NCBI GenBank assembly: GCA_947175775.1
Contig: CAMWNY010000081.1
Coordinates: 1-9,435 of the forward strand
DNA: 9,435 nt
DNA from: an uncultured Lachnospiraceae bacterium
Lineage (GTDB): Bacteria > Bacillota > Clostridia > Lachnospirales > Lachnospiraceae
Reading direction: 5' to 3'
Shown: piece by piece, positions 1 through 5,764 of the stretch
How the letters are laid out: the number at the start of each line of letters is the position of its first letter
How positions within the stretch are numbered: position 1 is the stretch's first letter
Program-made: the position numbers and the translations under genes
The notes under the pieces: generated by a model
The model's database searches: none
What the model was told of the DNA's origin: nothing
What the model saw: only the letters and a program-made list of their open reading frames with translations

Positions 1-2
1 GC

Positions 3-1031
3 TATGAGGAGGATATTTACGGTTCGGGGGCGTTTTTGCGTGACATGGAACGCTGGGAGAACGGCAGCTATTGGGATGCGGATAAGGGCTTAACGGATTT
101 TCGCGCGTTTGTCGCTGCAAGACTTCGGGAAACGGACGATTATTACAGGCGCGTGGAGGCGTTGGTTTCGGGGAAGGATGCAACAACAAATGTTTACATT
201 GTGCGAAGCGCGCAGTATAAGGATTTTTTAAATTCTGATTTTTTGGTGGCGGTGAATGATAAGACGCTTTTGGAGAACAGCGATTACAGGGAATTTCTGT
301 CGTATATCGGAATTGATACGGAACGGTTTACGGATACTGTAAAATATGCAGCGGTGCGCGGTGCGGACAAAAAGGCGGAATATTTTGAGTCGCTTTCCCT
401 GCCGGAAGGTGTCGATACCTGCATTGGAAATGTGCGGATTGAGGAGGATGCCGAGGCTTCGGGGAGCTGCCGGATTTTTGTGGATCATGTGCTTTGGCGC
501 ACGTTGGATTTGCGCGGGCAAAATGGCGTGGAACTGGTGTTTGGCAATCATGAAACGCAGGAGGCATTGCGGTTTGACTTTTCCAAGGAATATATTATGT
601 GGTCGAAGCTGTGTGAGGACGGTGAGCCTGCGCGGTGGTGTGCGGAGGTCAAAAATAAAGGCTGTGATGTTTTGATAGAAATCGTCAATCATGATATGAT
701 AAAGGATACGCGGTTTTTGGCGCTGCTTGAGGGCTTTGGCGTGGATACGTCACAGGTTTCGGGACATACGGATTTTATTGCTGTTTCAAATACCGGTGGG
801 GGGAATTCAACGATTTTGAATGACAGTCATGTTTCGGGTGCAAGGTTCGACACGGTGGTCGGCGCGTTCAGTATTTTTTATAATGATGAGGGCGGTTACG
901 GCGTTTATATGGACGGGAACGAGTGTATTTTGGTGCAGCCGCAGGAGAATGAATATGCGGATGTAAGGGTTTCGGTTTTTTACCGGGAGCCGTATGAAGT
1001 GGTTTGGTGCCCGGAATTTTGTTATGATTAG
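3..1031 (+). CDS. Unrecognised protein, 3' part only (5' end outside window)
   Basis: The frame is open from the left edge (first whole codon at 3) to TAG at 1029-1031, giving 342 visible residues. A TTG at 36 could be read as a start, but no ribosome binding site precedes it and the frame continues upstream, so the true start is outside the window. I do not recognise the family. The visible N-terminal part is rich in aromatic and charged residues (a D-x-x-R-W motif near residues 14-18, then a Trp and an F-x-x-x-R segment). This faintly recalls the C-terminal part of CotH-kinase-like proteins, but the match is too weak to name it. The rest looks like mixed alpha/beta and then beta-rich soluble sequence, ending in an aromatic tail with two Cys. 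I see no membrane segment or sorting motif. No terminator lies between it and the next gene 41 bp downstream, so they may share a transcript. Confidence 0.75.
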   Translation, partial: YEEDIYGSGAFLRDMERWENGSYWDADKGLTDFRAFVAARLRETDDYYRRVEALVSGKDATTNVYIVRSAQYKDFLNSDFLVAVNDKTLLENSDYREFLSYIGIDTERFTDTVKYAAVRGADKKAEYFESLSLPEGVDTCIGNVRIEEDAEASGSCRIFVDHVLWRTLDLRGQNGVELVFGNHETQEALRFDFSKEYIMWSKLCEDGEPARWCAEVKNKGCDVLIEIVNHDMIKDTRFLALLEGFGVDTSQVSGHTDFIAVSNTGGGNSTILNDSHVSGARFDTVVGAFSIFYNDEGGYGVYMDGNECILVQPQENEYADVRVSVFYREPYEVVWCPEFCYD

Positions 1032-1154
1032 TTTTGGGAGACTGACGGGCGGAACAGGAATGGAGGATTATGATGGGAAGCACAAACTGCGATACGTGCG
1101 CGTACAATGTGTATGACGACGAGGACGAGTGCTATTACTGCGAGGCGGATATGG

Positions 1155-1161
1155 ACGAGGA
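1155..1161. repeat. Left target-site duplication ACGAGGA
   Basis: This seven-base direct repeat borders the left end of the element and matches 1300-1306. Removing one copy together with the element restores the Cys-rich gene's frame exactly, which is strong evidence that it is a real target duplication. Confidence 0.8.
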
Positions 1162-1298
1162 GTAACAGTTCAGCTCAGGACTTTGCATTTACTGCAAAGT
1201 CCGTGAAACGGCGTAATGGTAGAGATGCATCAAGCCACCACGAAGTGGTTTTGCATGGCTTGATGCCTGTAACAGGAAGCCGAAGGCTGAACTGATAC
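1162..1298 (+). mobile_element. MITE-like 137-bp non-coding element with terminal inverted repeats
   Basis: The left end is GTAACAGTTCAGC (1162-1174) and the right end is GCTGAACTGATAC (1286-1298); they are inverted repeats matching at 12 of 13 positions. The element is flanked by the direct repeat ACGAGGA (1155-1161 and 1300-1306), with one extra A at 1299 that may belong to either. The inside is dense with hairpins: a perfect 10-bp stem 1178-1187/1193-1202 with loop TTTAC; CCGT-GAA-ACGG at 1201-1211; a perfect 11-bp stem 1227-1237/1256-1266 enclosing CCAC-GAA-GTGG at 1238-1248; CCTG-TAA-CAGG at 1266-1276; and AGCC-GAA-GGCT at 1278-1288. There is no meaningful open frame, so any transposition would need an enzyme supplied elsewhere. 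The strand is arbitrary. It could be a MITE or a mobile structured-RNA element; the boundaries are well supported, the class is inferred. Confidence 0.85.
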
Positions 1299-1299
1299 A

Positions 1300-1306
1300 A
1301 CGAGGA
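1300..1306. repeat. Right target-site duplication ACGAGGA
   Basis: This is the second copy of the seven-base direct repeat, at the right end of the element. A single A (1299) sits between it and the terminal inverted repeat, so the duplication could instead be eight bases with one mismatch (GACGAGGA against AACGAGGA). Confidence 0.8.
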
Positions 1307-1431
1307 CGATATGGCGCGCTTTATGGAGGGGCACTATAAAAGCTGCCCGTATTACAGGAATGGAGACGAATATGCGGTGGTTCGGCATCAAATTTAAGAG
1401 ACGGAAAACACAACAGGAGGAGTGTGGGAAA

Positions 1432-2007
1432 ATGAATATTATTGTAGGGCTTGGAAATCCTACGAGGGAATATGAGAACACAAGGCACAATATCGGCTTT
1501 ATGGCAATCGATGCGCTTGCAAAGAAATACAATATCAGTGTTTTGGACTGTAAGCATAAGGCGCTGATTGGCAAGGGTGTCATAGGCGGAAATAAGGTTG
1601 TGCTTGTGAAACCCTTAACATATATGAATTTGAGTGGTGAGGCAGTGCGCGCCGTCATAGATTATTATAAGGCGGACGCGGAGAGTGAGCTGATTGTGAT
1701 TTATGATGATGTGAGCCTTGACGTGGGTCAGCTCCGTATCCGCAAAAAGGGCAGCGCGGGCGGTCATAACGGGATTAAGAACATTATCGCGCATTTGGGG
1801 CATGATGTGTTTATGCGCATTAAAATCGGCGTCGGGGAAAAGCCTAAGGGATATGACCTTGCGGATTATGTGCTTGGGCATTTCAGTAAAGACGAGCTTG
1901 GCGTGATGAAGGAAAGCCTTGAAAAGGTTGACGGCGCGGTGAACCTGATGATGGCAGGAGAGGTTGACAAGGCGATGAATGATTATAATAAAAAACCAGG
2001 CAAGTAG
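1432..2007 (+). CDS. pth: Peptidyl-tRNA hydrolase
   Basis: This cytoplasmic enzyme hydrolyses the ester bond in peptidyl-tRNA that has dropped off ribosomes, recycling the tRNA; it is essential in most bacteria (spoVC in Bacillus). At 191 residues it has the usual family length. The N-terminus reads MNIIVGLGNP, and the known active-site residues are all present: Asn9, catalytic His19 in TRHNIGF, Asn66 in the TYMNLSG motif, Asp92 in YDD, and Asn113 in GGHNG. I chose ATG 1432 rather than the longer in-frame ATG at 1360 because the family begins at MNIIVGLGN, AGGAGGAG at 1415-1422 is suitably placed, and 1360-1397 overlaps the end of the Cys-rich gene in another frame. It ends eight bases before mfd, with mfd's ribosome binding site overlapping its stop, so the two are probably co-transcribed and may be translationally coupled. 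The inserted element lies about 130 bp upstream. Confidence 0.97.
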   Translation: MNIIVGLGNPTREYENTRHNIGFMAIDALAKKYNISVLDCKHKALIGKGVIGGNKVVLVKPLTYMNLSGEAVRAVIDYYKADAESELIVIYDDVSLDVGQLRIRKKGSAGGHNGIKNIIAHLGHDVFMRIKIGVGEKPKGYDLADYVLGHFSKDELGVMKESLEKVDGAVNLMMAGEVDKAMNDYNKKPGK

Positions 2008-2015
2008 GGAAAAGG

Positions 2016-5000
2016 GTGAATTTATTATTTGCACCTCTGAAGGAGCTTGGCGAATACGAAGAGATTGTAAAGGGACTGGCGGCAGCAGACGGCAAAGTCA
2101 GTATCAGCGGCTGTGTGGATACGCAGAAGCTGCATATGGTTTTCGGTCTTGGCGCGGGGGAAATGTGCACGGATTTCGACGTGCGGCTGATTGTGACATA
2201 CAGTGATATGAAGGCTCGGGAGTTGTTGGAAGACTGCCGGCTTTATTGTCGTGATTCCTATTTTTATCCGGCAAAGGATTTGATTTTTTATCAGGCGGAC
2301 ATTCACGGCAGACAGCTCTCAAAAGAGCGGCTGGAGGTCCAGCGGCGTATTTTGGAGGGTGCGCCGATTACGATTGTGACGACGTTTGCCGCGTTGATGG
2401 CGCATCAGGTACCGCTGTCGGTGCTGCAGGAGAACATTATTGAAATCAGCAAAGACAGTGTGATTGAGGAGAATGCACTTGCGAGGAAGCTTGTGGCGAT
2501 GGGGTATGAAAAATCGTATCAGGTGGAGGCTGCGGGGCAGTTTTCGATACGCGGCGGTATTGTGGATATTTTTGACTTGACGTCGGATAATCCGGTGCGG
2601 ATTGAGCTGTGGGGCGATACGGTAGAGTCGATTCGTTCGTTTGACGTGCTCAGCCAACGCTCTATTGAGGAAAATATGACGCATGTGTCAGTTTATCCGG
2701 CGACGGAGCTGATTCTTTCCCAAAAAAGTATTGATAAGGGATTTCATGAGATTGAGCGGGACTGCAAGGAGCGGGCGGCATATTTTCGCAAGAATACAAA
2801 GCCGGAGGAGGCGCACCGGCTGGAACTGTATATTCAGGATTTGAAGGAGCAGGTGACGCAGTTTCAAAGCTATATCAATTTGGAGAGCTTTCTTGGATAT
2901 TTTTATGACAATACGATGTCATTTGCGGACTTTTTTGCAGACAGGAAGTGCTGCGTTTACATTGACGAGCCGCTGCGGGTGGAGGAGCATGCGCGGGCGG
3001 TAGAGTTGGAGTTTCGTGAGAGCATGTCGAGCAGGGCGATGGGCGGATATATTCTTCCTAAGCAGCAGGACGTGCTTTTTGGCGTGCCGCAGATTATGGC
3101 GCGGCTTGAGGGAATGCGCGTTTTGGCGCTTTCCACGATGGAGTTTAAGAACTTTGGGTTGCGGTTCGCAAACCGTTTTTCGGTGAATGCGCGCAATATT
3201 TCTTCCTATAATAACAGCTTTCCGGAGCTTGTGAAGGATTTGAAGATTTATAAAAAGAAGGGGTTTCGCGTTTTGCTGCTGTCGACGTCCGCAACGCGCG
3301 CCAAAAGACTTGCCAGTGATTTGATGGACGAGGGGCTTGGTGCGTTTTACACGGAGGACTGCGAGCGTGCGCAGCAGCCGGGTGAGATTATCACGTATCA
3401 CGGTTCGGCGTTGAAAGGATTTGAGTATCCGTATTTAAAGCTTGCGGTGATTTCGGAGACGGATATTTTCGGAAAGCAGCAGAAGAAAAAGAAGCGCAAG
3501 AAGAGCTTTAGCGGCGGCGTAAAGATACAGGACTTTTCCGACCTCAAGGTGGGCGACTATGTGGTGCATGAAAATCACGGGTTGGGCATTTACAAGGGGA
3601 TTGAGAAGGTTGAGGTTGACAAGGTTGTAAAGGATTATATCAAGATTGCGTACCGTGACGGCGGCAACCTTTATATTTTGGCGACGGGGCTTGACGTCAT
3701 TCAGAAGTATGCTGCGGCGGACGCGGCAAAGAAACCGAAGCTCAACAAGCTTGGCACGCAGGAGTGGGCAAAGACAAAGTCGCGGGTGAAGACTGCGGTC
3801 AATGAGATTGCAAGGGACTTGGTGGAACTGTATGCGGTGCGGCAGAAGAAGCAGGGCTTTGTGTTCAGCAAGGATACGGTGTGGCAGCAGGAGTTTGAGG
3901 AGATGTTTCCGTTTGAGGAGACGGACGACCAGCTGCTTGCGATTGAGGCGACAAAGAGTGATATGGAAAGTCCGCGCATTATGGACCGCCTGATTTGCGG
4001 CGATGTCGGTTACGGGAAGACGGAGATTGCGATTCGTGCGGCGTTTAAGGCGGTGCAGGACGGAAAGCAGGTGGCATATCTTGTTCCGACGACGATTCTT
4101 GCGCAGCAGCACTACAATACGTTTTTGCAGCGCATGAAGGATTTTCCGGTGACGGTGGAGATGATGTCGCGGTTTCGGACGGCGGGTGAGATGAAAAAGA
4201 CCATAGAAGGTCTGAAAAAGGGCGTGGTGGATATTGTCATCGGGACGCACAGGCTGCTGTCGGAGGATGTGAAGTACAAGGAATTAGGACTTTTGATTAT
4301 TGACGAGGAGCAGCGGTTCGGCGTTCGCCACAAGGAGAAGATTAAGCAGATTAAGGATGATGTGGATGTGCTGACGCTGACGGCGACGCCCATTCCGCGT
4401 ACGCTGCACATGAGTCTTTTGGGTATCCGCGATATGAGTGTTTTGGAGGAGGCGCCGGGGGAGCGCCAGCCGATTCAGACGTATGTGATGGAGTATAACG
4501 AGGAGCTTGTTCGGGAGGCGGTTTTGCGTGAGCTTTCCAGGGGCGGGCAGGTTTACTATGTCTATAACCGTGTGAACAATATTGATGATGTGACGGACCG
4601 GATTGCAAAGCTTGTGCCGGAGGCGAATGTGGCATTTGCGCACGGGCAGATGAAGGAGCATGAGCTCGAAAAGATTATGTTTGAGTTTATCAACGGGGAG
4701 ATTGACGTGCTTGTCTCGACGACGATTATCGAGACAGGGCTTGATATATCCAATGTCAATACGATGATTATTCATGACTCGGACAATATGGGGCTTTCGC
4801 AGCTTTATCAGCTTCGCGGAAGGGTAGGCAGGTCGAACCGCACGGCGTACGCGTTTTTGATGTACAAAAAGGATAAGATGCTGAAGGAAGTGGCGGAGAA
4901 ACGGCTGCAGGCGATTAAGGAGTTTACGGATTTGGGCAGCGGCTTTAAGATTGCGATGCGCGACCTTGAAATCCGTGGTGCGGGAAATCTTTTGGGCGAG

Positions 5001-5573
5001 CGTCAGCACGGGCATATGGAGGCGGTCGGGTACGACTTGTACTGCAAGATGCTCAATGAGGCGGTGAAGACGCTCAAAGGCGTTAAGACGGCGGACGAGG
5101 ATTTCAATACGTATGTGGATATGGACGTGGACGCGTTTATTCCGGCTTCGTATATTGTGAACGAGGTGCAGAAGCTTGATATTTATAAGCGGATTGCAAG
5201 CCTTGAGAATGAGGCGGAGTGCGATGATATGCGCAAGGAGCTGAAAGACCGGTTTGGAAATGTGCCAAAGTCGGTGGAGAATTTGATAAAAATTTCACTA
5301 ATCAGGGTGACGGCGCATAAGCGGTATGTGACGGAGATTAAGGGGAAGGTCGGGCAGATTACGTTTTTTATGGAAGCGTATGCGCCGGTTCATGTGGAAA
5401 AGCTGCCGGAGTTTATGGGGCGCTATCAGGGGACGATGGAATTTAGCGCGAAGGGGACGCCGAACTTTGTGTTCCGGTATAAGAAGTACGGGCTGGTGGA
5501 GAAAGAGGCGGAGCTGATGATGGAGCATACGAACAGGGTGCTTGAGGATATGGCGGTGTTGTATTTGGAGTGA
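2016..5573 (+). CDS. mfd: Transcription-repair coupling factor Mfd
   Basis: Mfd is an ATP-driven DNA translocase that pushes RNA polymerase off DNA lesions and recruits UvrA for nucleotide excision repair. At 1185 residues it is full length. The N-terminal third is the UvrB-like module (GQFSIRGGIVDIF near residues 174-187). A polybasic linker follows at about 487-497, and then the RNA-polymerase-interacting domain at about 502-570 (VGDYVVHENHGLGIYKG). The translocase core has Walker A GDVGYGKT (662-669), Walker B DEEQ (763-766), TATP (789-792) and motif VI QLRGRVGR (932-939). The C-terminal TRCF domain lies beyond about 1035. The start is GTG 2016, with AGGG at 2006-2009 overlapping the pth stop; no better in-frame start fits the family N-terminus. 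All key residues look intact. Expression should follow the upstream pth transcript, and termination is probably at the hairpin at 5708-5735. Confidence 0.98.
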   Translation: MNLLFAPLKELGEYEEIVKGLAAADGKVSISGCVDTQKLHMVFGLGAGEMCTDFDVRLIVTYSDMKARELLEDCRLYCRDSYFYPAKDLIFYQADIHGRQLSKERLEVQRRILEGAPITIVTTFAALMAHQVPLSVLQENIIEISKDSVIEENALARKLVAMGYEKSYQVEAAGQFSIRGGIVDIFDLTSDNPVRIELWGDTVESIRSFDVLSQRSIEENMTHVSVYPATELILSQKSIDKGFHEIERDCKERAAYFRKNTKPEEAHRLELYIQDLKEQVTQFQSYINLESFLGYFYDNTMSFADFFADRKCCVYIDEPLRVEEHARAVELEFRESMSSRAMGGYILPKQQDVLFGVPQIMARLEGMRVLALSTMEFKNFGLRFANRFSVNARNISSYNNSFPELVKDLKIYKKKGFRVLLLSTSATRAKRLASDLMDEGLGAFYTEDCERAQQPGEIITYHGSALKGFEYPYLKLAVISETDIFGKQQKKKKRKKSFSGGVKIQDFSDLKVGDYVVHENHGLGIYKGIEKVEVDKVVKDYIKIAYRDGGNLYILATGLDVIQKYAAADAAKKPKLNKLGTQEWAKTKSRVKTAVNEIARDLVELYAVRQKKQGFVFSKDTVWQQEFEEMFPFEETDDQLLAIEATKSDMESPRIMDRLICGDVGYGKTEIAIRAAFKAVQDGKQVAYLVPTTILAQQHYNTFLQRMKDFPVTVEMMSRFRTAGEMKKTIEGLKKGVVDIVIGTHRLLSEDVKYKELGLLIIDEEQRFGVRHKEKIKQIKDDVDVLTLTATPIPRTLHMSLLGIRDMSVLEEAPGERQPIQTYVMEYNEELVREAVLRELSRGGQVYYVYNRVNNIDDVTDRIAKLVPEANVAFAHGQMKEHELEKIMFEFINGEIDVLVSTTIIETGLDISNVNTMIIHDSDNMGLSQLYQLRGRVGRSNRTAYAFLMYKKDKMLKEVAEKRLQAIKEFTDLGSGFKIAMRDLEIRGAGNLLGERQHGHMEAVGYDLYCKMLNEAVKTLKGVKTADEDFNTYVDMDVDAFIPASYIVNEVQKLDIYKRIASLENEAECDDMRKELKDRFGNVPKSVENLIKISLIRVTAHKRYVTEIKGKVGQITFFMEAYAPVHVEKLPEFMGRYQGTMEFSAKGTPNFVFRYKKYGLVEKEAELMMEHTNRVLEDMAVLYLE

Positions 5574-5598
5574 TTTTTTGCCAATTCTGCCATAAATG

Positions 5599-5623
5599 TA
5601 TACGGAAAGTACTATACGGAAAG
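5599..5623 (+). promoter_or_regulatory. Tandem direct repeat TATACGGAAAG, possible operator
   Basis: The 11-mer TATACGGAAAG occurs at 5599-5609 and again at 5613-5623, a 14-bp period. GTATA (5598-5602) and TATAC (5613-5617) also form a short inverted pair. The repeats sit between the mfd stop and the ribosome binding site of the antitoxin-like remnant. Antitoxins of this type commonly repress their own operons through short repeated or palindromic sites just upstream, so an operator role is plausible but inferred. Confidence 0.35.
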
Positions 5624-5633
5624 AGGTGATACA

Positions 5634-5693
5634 ATGTCCCAAATTAATTTGCGTATAGAAGATGATGTAAAGAAAATAGCAGAACAGGCTTGA
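5634..5693 (+). pseudogene. Truncated RelB/DinJ-like antitoxin N-terminus
   Basis: ATG 5634 is preceded by a near-ideal ribosome binding site (AGAGGTGAT, 5622-5630). It reads MSQINLRIEDDVKKIAEQA and stops at TGA 5691-5693 after 19 codons. This matches the usual opening of RelB/DinJ-family antitoxins: a DNA-binding beta strand (x-x-I-N-x-R-I-D/E) followed by the start of the first helix (D-x-x-K-K-x-A-E). Intact members run to about 80-100 residues and are followed by a RelE/YafQ-type toxin gene. Here neither the rest of the antitoxin nor any toxin is present, and a terminator hairpin begins 14 bases after the stop. The likeliest reading is a remnant of a deleted toxin-antitoxin module. A genuine 19-residue peptide is possible but less likely. 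The similarity is judged by eye on a short stretch. Confidence 0.55.
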
Positions 5694-5707
5694 AAAATAT
5701 TACGTCA

Positions 5708-5735
5708 AACAGGACAGCATTTCTGCTGTCCTGTT
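5708..5735. terminator. Intrinsic terminator between convergent genes
   Basis: AACAGGACAGCA (5708-5719) and TGCTGTCCTGTT (5724-5735) form a perfect 12-bp stem with loop TTTC. The + strand continues with a pyrimidine- and T-rich run (CTTTCTTTTCC), as expected for terminating the pth-mfd transcript. On the - strand the stem is followed, after a short gap, by a T-run (complement of AAAAA at 5693-5697), so it may also end the leftward gene, whose stop is 30 bp away. No other terminator is visible between mfd and the leftward gene. Confidence 0.85.
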
Positions 5736-5764
5736 CTTTCTTTTCCTGTCTTATTTGATTAATA

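Larger units (their letters stand above)
1073..1397 (+). pseudogene. Small Cys-rich protein (DUF6472-like), split by a 145-bp insertion
   Basis: The left part starts at ATG 1073, with GGAGG at 1062-1066 six bases upstream; an ATG at 1070 is too close to that site. It encodes about 30 residues with two C-x-x-C pairs (CDTC and CYYC) in an acidic, Tyr-rich context, and stops at TAA 1163-1165, a stop supplied by the inserted element. The right part resumes at 1307 in a different frame and reads D-M-A-R-F-M-E-G, then a SCPYY motif and DEYAVVRHQI, stopping at TAA 1395-1397. Deleting 1162-1306 rejoins the halves in frame as a 59-residue protein. From memory this resembles small clostridial proteins annotated DUF6472, often found just before pth; the function is unknown. 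The paired Cys suggest metal binding, which is inference. As it stands only the first half can be translated from its own start, so the gene is probably inactive. Confidence 0.85.

Noticed and set aside
1107..1295. 62-codon rightward open frame spanning the left half of the Cys-rich gene and the element
   Set aside because: It runs out of frame through the Cys-rich coding sequence and then through the hairpins of the element; it has no ribosome binding site and an atypical composition.
1360..1431. In-frame N-terminal extension of pth from ATG 1360
   Set aside because: The 24 extra residues do not belong to the family, overlap the end of the Cys-rich gene in another frame, and lack a ribosome binding site, whereas ATG 1432 has one.
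3474..3506. Lysine/arginine-rich stretch in Mfd (residues 487-497)
   Set aside because: It lies in the linker before the RNA-polymerase-interacting domain, where Mfd proteins commonly have a charged, variable segment, so it is not a sign of fusion or insertion.
3435..4250. Long open frame of 271 codons on the - strand inside mfd (and a similar one at 4284-5015)
   Set aside because: These are shadows of the G-rich mfd coding strand: Arg/Leu/His-rich translations with no domain features or start signals, opposite a well-conserved gene.
1..5573. Strong G excess on the + strand compared with the leftward gene
   Set aside because: It fits ordinary leading-strand skew of housekeeping genes in Firmicutes against a more AT-rich surface-protein gene; by itself it is not evidence of transfer.
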